Source: Iodobacter violaceini
GTDB taxonomy: Bacteria; Pseudomonadota; Gammaproteobacteria; Burkholderiales; Chitinibacteraceae
Assembly (NCBI RefSeq): GCF_011601265.1
Contig: NZ_JAAOLX010000006.1
Location: 186,001 to 250,000, forward strand
Length of the DNA stretch: 64,000 bases
Direction of reading: 5' to 3'
Every line of letters begins with the position of its first letter. Position 1 is the stretch's first letter. The notes below the pieces were generated by a model. It had not been told where the DNA came from. It searched no databases and saw only the letters and a program-made list of their open reading frames with translations. The translations under genes were made by a program, and so were the position numbers. This document shows, one piece after another, positions 27,751 to 36,875 of this stretch.

Positions 27751-27840
27751 CCACGAAATACACACAAAACATAAAAAAACCGATTGTTTGTCTTGGTTTT
27801 CTCCGTGTAAATCTGTGTCCTCTGTGGTTCAAGATTTGGG
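27751..27840. repeat. Dispersed imperfect inverted repeat, copy 1
   Basis: Right arm GGTTTTCTCCGTGT...CTCTGTGGTTCAAG ATTTGGG (27795-27840) matches the arms at 36821-36870 and 40757-40817. A weaker left arm starts at 27751 (CCACGAAATACACAC). Lies between argH and elaA. Confidence 0.65.
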
Positions 27841-27881
27841 CTTTGTGCACACACCTGCTTTATTTGGAAATCACTATATTT

Positions 27882-29270
27882 TTAGCAGCCCAGCTTTTCA
27901 CGCCATTTGGCAATTTGCACCAGCACCTGGAACGGCGCAGTGCCACCCACATGGTTACGGGCATTCAGAGAGCCTTCCAGCGTCAGCACTTCAAAAATAT
28001 CGTCTTCAATCAGCGGAGAGAAACTTTGCAATTCAACCAGTTGCAAATCGCCAAGGTCTTTATGCTTTTGCTCGGCATAGCGCACAGCTAAAGCAACCGC
28101 CTCATGTGCATCGCGGAACGGAATGCCACGCTTCACCAGATAATCGGCAAGATCAGTTGCAGTAGAAAAGCCCTGTTTCACCGCACGCACCATGGCATCA
28201 GGTTTTACAGTAATACCACGCATCATATCGGCATAAATACGCAGGGTATCTGTGAGTGTGTCTACCGTATCAAACAGCGGCTCTTTATCTTCCTGATTGT
28301 CTTTATTGTAAGCCAGTGGCTGGCCTTTCATTAAAGTGAGTAAGGAAATCAGGCTGCCATTCACACGGCCAGTTTTACCACGCACCAGCTCAGGCACATC
28401 CGGATTTTTCTTTTGCGGCATGATAGAGCTGCCGGTACAAAAGCGATCAGCAATATCAATAAAGCCGTAACGCGGGCTCATCCAGAGGATCAGCTCTTCG
28501 GATAAGCGCGACAAATGCGTCATCACCAGCGCTGCGGCGGCCGTAAATTCAATTGCAAAATCACGGTCTGAAACCGCATCGAGCGAGTTCTGACAGACAT
28601 CATCAAAACCCAGCAATTTTGCGGTGTATTCCCTGTCAATAGGGTACGTTGTACCGGCCAGCGCTGCCGAGCCCAGTGGTAAGCGATTCACACGTTTACG
28701 TGCATCAATCAAACGCTCAGCATCGCGGCCCAGCATTTCTACATAAGCCATCATATGGTGGCCGAAGGTTACAGGCTGAGCCACTTGCAAATGAGTAAAG
28801 CCAGGCATCACGGTAGAGGCATTTTTTTCTGCAAGATCAATCAGGGAAACCTGCAGCTCGTGCACAAGGCCAACCAGCAAATCAATTGCGCCGCGCAGAT
28901 ACAGGCGGATATCGGTGGCTACCTGATCATTACGGCTGCGGCCGGTATGCAGGCGCTTACCTGCATCGCCTATCATCTGAGTCAGGCGACGCTCAATATT
29001 CATATGCACGTCTTCTAAATCGAGGCTCCATTCAAACGTGCCTTCACGGATTTCGTTCAGGATATCGGCCATGCCACCCTGAATAGATTTCAGGTCTTCA
29101 ACTGACAATACGCCTACTTTATTCAGCATGGTGGCGTGAGCCAGGGAGCCCTGAATATCTACTTCGGCCATGCGTTTATCAAAATCTACCGAGGCGGTAT
29201 AACGCTTGACGAGTTCTGTAACCGGCTCGTTAAAACGGCCAGACCACATCTTTTTGCTCTGATCTTGCAT
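27882..29270 (-). CDS. argH: Argininosuccinate lyase
   Basis: 462-residue enzyme splitting argininosuccinate into arginine and fumarate, the last step of arginine synthesis. The fumarase/aspartase signature [20 protein letters not shown] is intact, as are the N-terminal MWSGRF, the [12 protein letters not shown] block and [20 protein letters not shown] 29270 ([13 protein letters not shown]) is the family start; the frame extends to 29327 without homologous sequence. No other arg gene is adjacent. Confidence 0.97.
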   Translation of the reverse strand: MQDQSKKMWSGRFNEPVTELVKRYTASVDFDKRMAEVDIQGSLAHATMLNKVGVLSVEDLKSIQGGMADILNEIREGTFEWSLDLEDVHMNIERRLTQMIGDAGKRLHTGRSRNDQVATDIRLYLRGAIDLLVGLVHELQVSLIDLAEKNASTVMPGFTHLQVAQPVTFGHHMMAYVEMLGRDAERLIDARKRVNRLPLGSAALAGTTYPIDREYTAKLLGFDDVCQNSLDAVSDRDFAIEFTAAAALVMTHLSRLSEELILWMSPRYGFIDIADRFCTGSSIMPQKKNPDVPELVRGKTGRVNGSLISLLTLMKGQPLAYNKDNQEDKEPLFDTVDTLTDTLRIYADMMRGITVKPDAMVRAVKQGFSTATDLADYLVKRGIPFRDAHEAVALAVRYAEQKHKDLGDLQLVELQSFSPLIEDDIFEVLTLEGSLNARNHVGGTAPFQVLVQIAKWREKLGC

Positions 29271-29797
29271 GTTTTTTTCCTGATCGAATCTTGATTTAAG
29301 CCAAATTATATCTGCCCGCATCAACAATACGTAAAATTTCCGTTGAATAAATATGCCACGGTAATTTGTCTGAAAGAGCTTCCTGTTGCTATTCTGACAA
29401 AGAAAAGAACCTATACTGCAGGCAAAGTAGATTATTGCTTATACAGCGATAAGAATACGCTGTAAAAACGCAGAATACCTTATAAAAACCAAGAATGTTG
29501 CCTGCTCCAAAAGAGCAAAGGCCCGTATAATCCGCTGCATAAATAAGAATGAAAGCCGATTCATGCAAAAAACATAATCAGTTTCATTTAGTTATGACAA
29601 AAAACGAATGCCCGATAATTCAAACAATATTGCAGGCATATCGATCGTTTCATATTCATCTTCGAAACGTATCCTCTGAAGCAAGAATTGTGAAACAGTC
29701 AGGCAGACTATGACATAAAAGCAATACCCGCTTTGTGCTTCTGGCCTGCCCCAACTTAAACCGTTATTGAATACAGCAGCGCCACAGAGAGTATGCA
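29271..29797. other. Long intergenic gap between divergent argH and SPOR gene
   Basis: About 525 bases that should hold both divergent promoters. A small hairpin ACAGCG/CGCTGT lies at 29443-29448/29458-29463. A 39-codon frame at 29594-29713 lacks a ribosome site. I see no RNA gene or convincing coding sequence. Confidence 0.55.
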
Positions 29798-30463
29798 ATG
29801 TCCAGAGACATGAAAAAAACACCTCGCAGCAGTACCAGCAACTCCTCAAAAAGTGGTGGCGGAGGATCTCTGCTGACAGGATTGCTGATTGGTTTATTTG
29901 GCGGTGTCGCTGTCGCCGTTGCTGTTGCGGTATTTTTAAACCGCAGTGGAAATCCTTTTGCAGGCAAAGTAAGTACCACACCTGCTGATGCCATTTCTTC
30001 AGCACCTGTTGGCCAGCCGCCACAAACACCGGAAGTCTTATCACCCGGCGGCAAAAATGATGTGATTATTGTCACACCCACACCAACCGCCTCCGCAGTT
30101 AAGAATGAGAATGGCGAGCGCTTTGATTTTTATAAAATGCTGCCGGAACTTGCAGACAAAAAACCTGCCGAAGCAGCTAAGCCTTCCGAGCCTAAAAAGC
30201 CTGAAGCCAGCCCGCCGGTAAAAGTAGAAGTACCAAAAGGGGCATATTTACAAATTGGCTCATTCCAAAATGAACAAGATGCAGATAATCTTAAAGCCAA
30301 ACTCGCCTTACTTGGCATAGAAGCCAGAATTCAAACCAGCGATATTCCTGGTAAAGGAATCTGGCATCGCGTTCGGCTTGGCCCGTTTAATTCCAGCAAT
30401 GAGCTGGATAATGCCCGCTCACAACTAAAAGCGAATGGCGTAGATAGCGCCGTTGTTAAATAA
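29798..30463 (+). CDS. SPOR-domain membrane protein (FtsN-like)
   Basis: 221 residues: a basic, Ser/Gly-rich cytoplasmic start, one membrane helix (~29-48, LLTGLLIGLFGGVAVAVAVAVFL), a low-complexity periplasmic linker (~50-140) and a C-terminal SPOR domain (~144-221; GAYLQIGSFQNEQDADNLKAKLALLGIEARIQ...WHRVRLGPFNSSNELDNARSQL). SPOR domains bind glycan strands stripped of stem peptides at the division site. The layout matches short FtsN-like proteins common beside argS in betaproteobacteria; argS itself is not in the window. dsbA follows after 17 bases. Confidence 0.92.
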   Translation: MSRDMKKTPRSSTSNSSKSGGGGSLLTGLLIGLFGGVAVAVAVAVFLNRSGNPFAGKVSTTPADAISSAPVGQPPQTPEVLSPGGKNDVIIVTPTPTASAVKNENGERFDFYKMLPELADKKPAEAAKPSEPKKPEASPPVKVEVPKGAYLQIGSFQNEQDADNLKAKLALLGIEARIQTSDIPGKGIWHRVRLGPFNSSNELDNARSQLKANGVDSAVVK

Positions 30464-30480
30464 CAAGGTAGGACTTGCGT

Positions 30481-31131
30481 ATGTTAAATACTTGGCTCAA
30501 ACGATTACTGATTGGCACCACACTCCTGGCAGCAAGCCTTGCCCACGCCGACATCCGTGAAGGCGTTGAATACAAAAAAATGACGAAGCCACAAGCGGTT
30601 GCCGTTGCTGGCAAAAGCGAAGTAATCGAGTTCTTCTGGTATGGCTGCCCGCACTGCTTTACCGTGGCCCCTTATGTAGAAGACTGGGCGAGTAAATTAC
30701 CATCCAATGTTAATTTCCGCCGCGTGCACGTTGCATGGCCAGGCCGCAGCGATATGGAAGGCCACGCTAAAATCTTTATCGCCTTGCAGGCAATGGGTCT
30801 GGAAGGCAAGCAGCAGCTGGCTGTTATGACCGCCGTGCAAAAAGATCGCATTGAATTACGCAAGGAAGATGTATTGTTTGACTGGATCAAAAAACAAGGC
30901 ATCGATGCAGAAAAATTCAAAGCCCAGTACAACTCATTCAGCAGCAGCGCCAATATGAATAAACTGGCGCAAATGACACGTGATTACCAGGTAGATGGCG
31001 TGCCTATGTTTATCATCAATGGCAAATATGTGACCAGCCCGGCGATGGTTGGCAAAGAAGATGGCACCATTACCCAGGTTATTAATGAGCTTCTGGCCAA
31101 AGACAAACCTGCAGCGGCTAAAAAGAAATAA
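30481..31131 (+). CDS. dsbA: Thiol:disulfide interchange protein DsbA
   Basis: 216-residue periplasmic oxidase that introduces disulfide bonds into exported proteins. Signal peptide ends near LAHA (~24). The active site is CPHC (~59-62, in FFWYGCPHCF), and the cis-Pro loop is DGVPMFIING (~168-177). ATG 30481 is chosen because AGGA lies seven bases upstream; the in-frame TTG at 30475 would be too close to it. Cotranscribed with the SPOR gene and ended by a strong terminator. Possible clients here include the Cys-paired pilins at 56-60 kb. Confidence 0.95.
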   Translation: MLNTWLKRLLIGTTLLAASLAHADIREGVEYKKMTKPQAVAVAGKSEVIEFFWYGCPHCFTVAPYVEDWASKLPSNVNFRRVHVAWPGRSDMEGHAKIFIALQAMGLEGKQQLAVMTAVQKDRIELRKEDVLFDWIKKQGIDAEKFKAQYNSFSSSANMNKLAQMTRDYQVDGVPMFIINGKYVTSPAMVGKEDGTITQVINELLAKDKPAAAKKK

Positions 31132-31147
31132 ACCAGCCCCCTGCAAT

Positions 31148-31180
31148 AAAAATGCCCCGGATATATTCGGGGCATTTTTT
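31148..31180 (+). terminator. Rho-independent terminator after dsbA
   Basis: Stem ATGCCCCG (31152-31159) / CGGGGCAT (31168-31175), 8-base loop, flanked by A5 and T6. It closes the SPOR-dsbA unit. Confidence 0.92.
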
Positions 31181-31263
31181 ACGCCCTAAATCCTGAAACA
31201 ACAAGGCATACTCAGAAGCCTGAATGTAAGTACAGTGCCATTCCCCCTACAGGAGCGTTAAAC

Positions 31264-32295
31264 ATGCAATGGATTGATCTGCGTAGTGACACCGTTACCC
31301 AGCCTACACCTGCCATGCGTACAGCCATGATGAATGCAGCCGTTGGCGATGATGTCTATGGGGATGACAGCAGCGTGAATGAGCTTGAACGCTTTGCTGC
31401 CGAAACACTGGGCTTTGAAGCGGCCCTGTTCGTACCTACAGGCACCTTTGGTAATCAACTGGCATTGTTCACCCACTGCGAGCGTGGTGATGAAGTAATC
31501 CTGGGCGAAGACAGCCATATTGTCTGGCACGAAGTAGGCGGAGCTGCCGTAATTGCAGGCGTTAATCTGCGCCCTGTTCCCACACATAACGGCGTGCTGG
31601 ATGCCGCGCAGGTTCGCCGCCGTATCCGGCCGGAAGGCGATATCCACCTGCCGCGCACAAGCTTAATCTGTATGGAAAACGCTCATTCCAGTGGCCGGGT
31701 TATCCCGCTTGCCGCCATGCAGGAAGTCTGGGAAACCGCAAAATCTGCAGGGCTGAAAGTTCACCTTGATGGTGCCCGGGTCTTTAACGCCGCCACCCAC
31801 TTAGGCGTGGATGTAAAACAGATCACCCAATACGCAGACAGCGTGATGTGCTGCTTATCCAAAGGCCTGGCGGCCCCAATCGGCTCTATTCTTGCCGGTG
31901 ATACTGCATTTATCGCCACTGCACGTAAAAAGCGCAAGCTTCTGGGCGGTGGGTGGCGGCAAGCCGGAGTGCTCGCGGCCCCTGCTATGCTGGCGCTGAC
32001 AGAAATGACCCAGCGCTTGGGGGACGATCATAAAAACGCACAATACCTGGCCCAGCAACTGGCCAGCCTGCCTGATGTGCACGTTTGCACCGACCAGCTG
32101 CAAATCAATATGGTGTTTTTTAAAATCAGCAAAGAGATTGACGAAGCCAGGCTGCTTGCCTGCCTGAACGAGTGCGGCATTAAATCAAATGGCACCGAAG
32201 ACGGCCAATGGCGTTTTGTTTGCCACTGGCAGATCGGCAAAGAAGAGATTGATAAAGTCATTGCAGCAATGAAAACAGCTCTGGCTGCGGCTTAA
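31264..32295 (+). CDS. ltaE: Low-specificity L-threonine aldolase
   Basis: 343-residue PLP enzyme cleaving L-threonine or L-allo-threonine to glycine and acetaldehyde. N-terminal DLRSDTVTQPTPAMR and GDDVYGDDSSVN are family signatures; the PLP-binding Lys is in MCCLSKGLAAPIGS (~198-211), and HLDGARVFNAA holds the cofactor Asp. ATG 31264 is preceded by AGGAGCG. Single-gene unit with a hairpin after the stop. Confidence 0.93.
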   Translation: MQWIDLRSDTVTQPTPAMRTAMMNAAVGDDVYGDDSSVNELERFAAETLGFEAALFVPTGTFGNQLALFTHCERGDEVILGEDSHIVWHEVGGAAVIAGVNLRPVPTHNGVLDAAQVRRRIRPEGDIHLPRTSLICMENAHSSGRVIPLAAMQEVWETAKSAGLKVHLDGARVFNAATHLGVDVKQITQYADSVMCCLSKGLAAPIGSILAGDTAFIATARKKRKLLGGGWRQAGVLAAPAMLALTEMTQRLGDDHKNAQYLAQQLASLPDVHVCTDQLQINMVFFKISKEIDEARLLACLNECGIKSNGTEDGQWRFVCHWQIGKEEIDKVIAAMKTALAAA

Positions 32296-32303
32296 GGTTT
32301 TAG

Positions 32304-32332
32304 ATTAAGGAGTGGGTACACCACTCCTTAAT
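32304..32332. terminator. Hairpin between convergent ltaE and M14 peptidase genes
   Basis: Perfect 12-bp stem ATTAAGGAGTGG (32304-32315) / CCACTCCTTAAT (32321-32332), loop GTACA. T runs are short on both sides, so termination strength is uncertain; position between convergent stops supports a shared terminator. Confidence 0.65.
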
Positions 32333-32336
32333 TTGA

Positions 32337-33470
32337 TTACCTTAACTTATCCACAACCGCCAGCAGCGGCAGCAAAACGCTTGCGCCAAACTGGCGGCTC
32401 CGCTCGCCGCTCCAGCCTACTTCTGGCAATGGGCGTTTAGCGGTGTCTTTAAATGGCATTTCAATGGTGTAAGCCAGGCAATCAAAGGCATCGCCTACCC
32501 AGTTGGTACCAATGGTCAGTGTTTCCGGGCCAAATTTGCCTTTTTCATAACCAAATTCGCTTTGGAAATCCGGACTTGTTGCCAGCCATGCCGCTTTAAA
32601 AGCCTCCTGCAGGCTGGCCTGGTGAGCCGAGAATGAAGCATTGTCATCACAGCCCGCCACAAAATTATGCGGAATCGCTTCGTCGCCATGCACATCCAGG
32701 AAGGCGTCAATACCGGTTTGCAGCATCATCTGACGCACCAGGAATACCTCAGGACTGCGCTCCATCGTTGGCGTTGCCCATTCGCGGTTCAGATTGGCAC
32801 CCGCCGCATTGGTACGCAAATTACCGCGCACGCTGCCATCCGGATTCATATTCGGCACGATATAGAACACGGCTTTTTCCAGCAGCACACGAGCCACAGC
32901 GTTTTCCGGATCAAGCAGCGTTTCCAGCAGGCCTTCCACAAACCATTCAGCCATGGTTTCACCCGGATGCTGACGCGCGGTAATCCATATTTTTTTCTTG
33001 CCAGGCATTTCCACGCCAACGCGCAGCAAATCCATATCACGGCCATCCAGCGTGCTGCCTAAATGCACCAGCTCGCACAGCGGGCTTGCTTCAACGGCCT
33101 CGCCAATCAGGCGCATATGGCGCTCCCACGAGTAAGGCTCGAAATAAGCGTAGAAAACCGATTCGCGCTCCGGGCGGTGATGGATACGCAGCGTTTGCCC
33201 ATCGTAATCACTGGCCACGCGGAACCAGTTTTCAGTGTCGTAGCTGGCCACGGCATTGTAATCAGGCCAGCCATCGGGATAAGCGCTGCTGGCAGCATTA
33301 TCAAAATGAATCACACAGTCCTGATCTTTTGCGCCCAGCAAACGGAAATGAAACCACTGGCTGAATGGCGAAGCGTTATCGCTGCGGATCTTTAAATGGA
33401 TATTCTGGGCGTCAGCAAGGCTGACGACTTCAATAGCGCCAGAATCAAACTGGCTGGAGATTTTTAGCAT
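32337..33470 (-). CDS. M14-family cytosolic zinc carboxypeptidase
   Basis: 377 residues without signal peptide. An N-terminal beta domain (~1-125) precedes the M14 catalytic domain. Zinc ligands are His and Glu in RQHPGETMAEW (~167-177) and His in LDVHGDEAIPHN (~263); the catalytic Glu lies in YTIEMPFKD near 343. The order and the N-domain match the cytosolic carboxypeptidase (CCP)-like subfamily, which in eukaryotes trims glutamates from tubulin; the bacterial substrate is unknown. The Gfo/Idh gene lies 41 bases upstream on the same strand. Confidence 0.92.
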   Translation of the reverse strand: MLKISSQFDSGAIEVVSLADAQNIHLKIRSDNASPFSQWFHFRLLGAKDQDCVIHFDNAASSAYPDGWPDYNAVASYDTENWFRVASDYDGQTLRIHHRPERESVFYAYFEPYSWERHMRLIGEAVEASPLCELVHLGSTLDGRDMDLLRVGVEMPGKKKIWITARQHPGETMAEWFVEGLLETLLDPENAVARVLLEKAVFYIVPNMNPDGSVRGNLRTNAAGANLNREWATPTMERSPEVFLVRQMMLQTGIDAFLDVHGDEAIPHNFVAGCDDNASFSAHQASLQEAFKAAWLATSPDFQSEFGYEKGKFGPETLTIGTNWVGDAFDCLAYTIEMPFKDTAKRPLPEVGWSGERSRQFGASVLLPLLAVVDKLR

Positions 33471-33511
33471 GATGCAATCCTGAATTAGAAAATATTGAAG
33501 CTAAATAAAGA

Positions 33512-34489
33512 TTAACTGCCTGTTACTTCAAACGGATAGACCAGGCCCAGCCCGGCTCTGGCTGCGTCCATCATGGCAATCATGGCCCTGGAGTGAGCAT
33601 AAGGCATCAGCGGGCTTTCACTTTGGCCTGTGGTCAATAAATGGCAAAAATGGGCGGTTTCATATTGCAGGCCCGAGCCCACTGGTGGCGCTTCCAGCCT
33701 GACTTTGCGGCCATCTTTATAAAAAACAGTAGCAGCAGTTGGGTTCCACCATTTCTCATCCAATACCACATGGCCATCCGGCCCAGCCAGCATGGCCTCA
33801 CCCGATCCTGCTAAATCCAGACCACAGTAAAGCTGGCTGATGCCGCCGCTGTGCTGGCTGTTAATGCTGGCAAAAGTATCCACACCGCCATTCAGCCGCC
33901 CCAAGGCCTGCACATTCTGCACGCCGCCCAGCCAATCCACCGCTAGAAACGCACCATAAATGCCGATATCCAGGAGGCCACCACCCGCCGTTTCTGGCTT
34001 GAGCACGGCATGATCCGGTGCCACATTCGGGTTGGCAAAGCCGCAGCGCACAAAAGCCACCTGGCCAATCGGATCTGTGGATAAGTGCTCACGCAGCGCC
34101 TGATACAGTGGATAAAATCCCGGCTTCATCGCCTCCATAAACAACTGGCCAGTCTGTGCCGCCACATCCAGCACGCGTTCCAGCTCGGCAAGGCTGGTGG
34201 CCGCAGGCTTTTCACACAGTACCGCCTTGCCCGCTTTCATCGCTGCAATGCTGTACTCAACATGGCTGGTATGGGGCGTGGCGATATACACCGCATCAAT
34301 ATCGCTGGCGAGCAAATCATCCACACTCTGATACACCACCCCGCCATACTGCTCCGCAAAAGCGCTGGCCTTAGCCTGATTACGATTCCACACAGCAGCA
34401 AGCCGGGCCTCGCCGGCAATAACAGCCAGGCCCTGAGCAAAGCGATGGGCGATATGGCCCGTGCCGATAATCCCAAAACGAATAGTCAT
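33512..34489 (-). CDS. Gfo/Idh/MocA-family NAD(P)-dependent oxidoreductase
   Basis: 325 residues. The Rossmann domain starts FGIIGTGHIAHRFAQGL, and the nucleotide-side family motif AVLCEKPAATS (EKP, ~90) is present, followed by the C-terminal alpha/beta substrate domain. These enzymes act on sugars, inositols or dihydrodiols; the exact substrate cannot be told. ATG 34489 is chosen for its AAGGCGC ribosome site and Rossmann-fold spacing; the frame runs upstream to 34507. Same strand as, and probably coupled to, the carboxypeptidase. Confidence 0.9.
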   Translation of the reverse strand: MTIRFGIIGTGHIAHRFAQGLAVIAGEARLAAVWNRNQAKASAFAEQYGGVVYQSVDDLLASDIDAVYIATPHTSHVEYSIAAMKAGKAVLCEKPAATSLAELERVLDVAAQTGQLFMEAMKPGFYPLYQALREHLSTDPIGQVAFVRCGFANPNVAPDHAVLKPETAGGGLLDIGIYGAFLAVDWLGGVQNVQALGRLNGGVDTFASINSQHSGGISQLYCGLDLAGSGEAMLAGPDGHVVLDEKWWNPTAATVFYKDGRKVRLEAPPVGSGLQYETAHFCHLLTTGQSESPLMPYAHSRAMIAMMDAARAGLGLVYPFEVTGS

Positions 34490-34512
34490 TGAGCGCCTTT
34501 TAATCAAGATAG

Positions 34513-34570
34513 AACCCTAAACCTGCAAACACAGTGAATTGGGGAGAACACAGAGCACACTGAGAAAAAA
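34513..34570. repeat. Dispersed imperfect inverted repeat, copy 2 (one arm)
   Basis: CCCTAAACCTGC...GAACACAGAGCACACTGAGAAAAA resembles the left arm of copies 3 and 4 (AAACCCAAACC...CACACGGAGAAA). No clear partner arm follows; repeat copy B of the other family begins 39 bases later. Confidence 0.5.
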
Positions 34571-34608
34571 CGTAATAACTACACTTTTTGCACAGGGCTT
34601 TTACCCTC

Positions 34609-34825
34609 CCCTGAAAACACGCCGAGCGAGGAACAAGCGGGGCGGGGTAGTCGTCAATTCGTGTTTGAGCGAAGCGAGTTGAATTGACGCCGCCTCGATT
34701 GTCCACAGCGAGGAGCTTTCGTGTTTTAGGGGTCGCCTTCTTTGGCTTCGTTTCTTGGCGAAGCAAGAAAGGAAGGTCCAGCGGGACGCCCGCACCTAAA
34801 TCAACGTGCCGCAGGCACTAAAAAG
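34609..34825. repeat. Four-hairpin dispersed repeat, copy B
   Basis: Second copy of the element at 23031-23250. Matching stems lie at 34652-34660/34681-34689, 34746-34757/34764-34775, 34781-34785/34789-34793 and 34806-34810/34814-34818. In the second stem an A-T pair of copy A is a C-G pair here, a compensatory change; a neighbouring C-G is a G-G mismatch. Hairpin loops and spacers differ most. Lies between metW and the Gfo/Idh gene. Confidence 0.85.
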
Positions 34826-34841
34826 ATCTTTTTGACTTTGG

Positions 34842-34903
34842 TTGACAAGCACGGGATCAAGCCGCGTACTTGTCAACATTGCCCGCGCGGGTTGCACCCG
34901 CCC
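34842..34903. repeat. Two further palindromes after repeat copy B
   Basis: TTGACAAG (34842-34849) pairs with CTTGTCAA (34869-34876); then GCGGGT (34887-34892) pairs with ACCCGC (34896-34901), followed by CCTACG. The second is a REP-like GC-rich palindrome similar to the one at 14764-14779. Confidence 0.55.
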
Positions 34904-34976
34904 TACGAATAACGCTTCACTTATATTGAAAGTGATTGTGTGCTTACAGCCCCCGGTGTTTAAAGTGCTTTAAGAT

Positions 34977-35573
34977 TTAAACTTTATTAAACCGCACCAA
35001 AGCCAGGCTGCCGAGCAAATTAGGCAGGAACTCTACTTTTTCACCCTGATTCAATACCAGTTGATGATCGATTTTTAAGCCTGATTTATGCAATAACTTA
35101 GCAAAATCATTCACGGTACAAAAATGGATATTGGGGGTGTTATACCATTCAAATGGAATCGTTTCCGACACCGGCATTCTGCCCATGAGGATTTGCCAGC
35201 GGTTTTCCCAGAAGCCAAAGTTAGGAAAGGTCACAATCCCGGTTTTACCCACTCTGACCATTTCCTGCAAAATACCTTCGATATTGTGCATGGCCTGAAT
35301 CGTGAGGGAAAGCACCACATAATCAAAGGAATGGTCTTCAAAAGTGGATAAACCACTTTCCATATCGCTTTGAATCACATTCACGCCATTGGCCACGCAA
35401 GCCACTACGCCATTGACATCAATTTCCACGCCGTAGCCACTGACTTCTTTTTTGGCCGCCAGCCAGGCCAGCAATTCACCGTCACCACACCCTAAATCCA
35501 ATACTCTGGATTGAGGGGGAATCCAGTCGGCAATATATTGCAAATCAGGACGTAAATTTTCTACTTGGCTCAT
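34977..35573 (-). CDS. metW: Methionine biosynthesis protein MetW
   Basis: 198-residue SAM-methyltransferase-fold protein. Motif [16 protein letters not shown] is at ~24-38, and [20 protein letters not shown] with [14 protein letters not shown] is distinctive of MetW. MetW is encoded with MetX in many proteobacteria and supports homoserine acylation there; its own chemistry is uncertain. The ATG overlaps the metX stop by 4 bases. Confidence 0.95.
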   Translation of the reverse strand: MSQVENLRPDLQYIADWIPPQSRVLDLGCGDGELLAWLAAKKEVSGYGVEIDVNGVVACVANGVNVIQSDMESGLSTFEDHSFDYVVLSLTIQAMHNIEGILQEMVRVGKTGIVTFPNFGFWENRWQILMGRMPVSETIPFEWYNTPNIHFCTVNDFAKLLHKSGLKIDHQLVLNQGEKVEFLPNLLGSLALVRFNKV

Positions 35574-36709
35574 TGGGCAATCTCCTTCGCAATCCGCTGC
35601 ATATAGTTGCGCATAATGGCGTGATAAGGAGCGTCTTCCATTAAGAATGCATCATGGCCGTGTTCTGATTCAATTTCTGCATAAGAAACCTGGCGCTTAG
35701 CTGCGAGTAATGCTTTTACAATTTCTTTAGAACGGGCAGGAGAAAAGCGCCAGTCAGTAGTAAATGAAACCACCAGAAATTTCGCTTGGGCCTCACTTAA
35801 AGCCGCCACTAAATCATTATTGTAATGACGGGCCGGATCAAAATAATCCAGCGCTTTGGTCATTAGCAAATAAGTATTGGCATCAAAGACTTCGGCAAAT
35901 TTATCCCCCTGATAGCGCAGATAGGATTCAATTTCGAATTCCACTTCAAAACCGTATTTATATTCGCCCGAACGCAACAGGCGGCCAAATTTCTCGCCCA
36001 TACCATCGTCGCTTAAATAAGTAATATGCCCCAGCATGCGTGCCAAGCGCAGGCCACGGCGCGGCAGGGTATTGTGCTGATAATAATCACCGCCATGGAA
36101 ATCCGGATCGGTCAGAATTGCCTGGCGGGCCACATCATTAAAAGCAATATTTTGTGCAGTTAATTTAGGTGCAGAGGCAATCACCAGGCAATGGCGAATG
36201 CGCTCCGGATGGGTAATCGACCAGCGCAATGCCTGCATCCCGCCCAAACTTCCGCCAATAACCGCTGCAAATTGGGCAATGCCTAAGCGATCGGCTAAGC
36301 GTTTTTGCGTTTCTACCCAATCCCTCACCAATACCAGCGGGAAAGTCGAACCATAGGGCTGGCCCGTAGCAGGATTAATTGAAGAAGGACCGGTTGAGCC
36401 ATGGCAGCCACCCAGATTATTTAAACCAATTACAAAGAATTTATCTGTGTCGATCGGTTTACCGGGGCCAATCATACTATCCCACCAGCCCGGATTTTTA
36501 TCATCAACGGTATAGCGGCCCGCTACATGGTGATTACCAGAAAGAGCATGGCAAACCAAAATGGCATTAGAAGCATCGGCATTTAACTTGCCATAGGTTT
36601 CATAAACCAACTCGTAATACGGCAGGATAGTGCCGGAAGATAAAGTAATTGGCTCGTCAAAAACCGCTTTTTGAGCGGTGACTAAACCAACGCTGCGAGG
36701 TAGCTGCAT
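35570..36709 (-). CDS. metX: Homoserine O-acyltransferase MetX
   Basis: 379-residue alpha/beta-hydrolase enzyme acylating homoserine, the first committed step of methionine synthesis. [30 protein letters not shown], the nucleophile elbow [12 protein letters not shown] and the C-terminal [10 protein letters not shown] give the Ser-Asp-His triad. Proteobacterial MetX proteins paired with MetW may use succinyl-CoA rather than acetyl-CoA, so acyl specificity is open. ATG 36709 (MQLPRSVG) is chosen; the frame reaches 36754 without family sequence. I saw no SAM riboswitch upstream; dispersed repeat copy 3 occupies that gap. Confidence 0.95.
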   Translation of the reverse strand: MQLPRSVGLVTAQKAVFDEPITLSSGTILPYYELVYETYGKLNADASNAILVCHALSGNHHVAGRYTVDDKNPGWWDSMIGPGKPIDTDKFFVIGLNNLGGCHGSTGPSSINPATGQPYGSTFPLVLVRDWVETQKRLADRLGIAQFAAVIGGSLGGMQALRWSITHPERIRHCLVIASAPKLTAQNIAFNDVARQAILTDPDFHGGDYYQHNTLPRRGLRLARMLGHITYLSDDGMGEKFGRLLRSGEYKYGFEVEFEIESYLRYQGDKFAEVFDANTYLLMTKALDYFDPARHYNNDLVAALSEAQAKFLVVSFTTDWRFSPARSKEIVKALLAAKRQVSYAEIESEHGHDAFLMEDAPYHAIMRNYMQRIAKEIAQ

Positions 36710-36740
36710 TGTTTTTCCCAAGTCTAAAAAGCTCAAACTA

Positions 36741-36870
36741 CAAACCCAAACCATAAACCTTGGACTCGGAGCACACGGAGAAAGGCAAAAACGAGTGTAA
36801 AAATATATAAACCTCTCTAAAGGTTTTCTCCGTGTACTCTGTGCGCTCCGTGGTTTCAGACTTGGGTTTT
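36741..36870. repeat. Dispersed imperfect inverted repeat, copy 3
   Basis: Left arm CAAACCCAAACCATAAACCT...CGGAGCACACGGAGAAA (36741-36783) and right arm GGTTTTCTCCGTGT...GCGCTCCGTGGTTTCAG, ending CTTGGGTTTT (36822-36870), are roughly reverse complements. Lies between metX and the glycosyltransferase operon; also seen at 27751-27840, 34513-34570 and 40718-40817. Confidence 0.75.
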
Positions 36871-36875
36871 AAGCC

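Noticed and set aside
29594-29713. 39-codon plus-strand frame in the argH-SPOR gap
   Set aside because: No ribosome site and unremarkable composition; probably chance.
29592-30044. A 150-residue minus-strand frame overlapping the SPOR gene
   Set aside because: It is antisense to a well-supported gene and has no family features.
36710-36875. Possible SAM riboswitch upstream of metX
   Set aside because: The gap is filled by a dispersed inverted repeat; no SAM aptamer core was seen.
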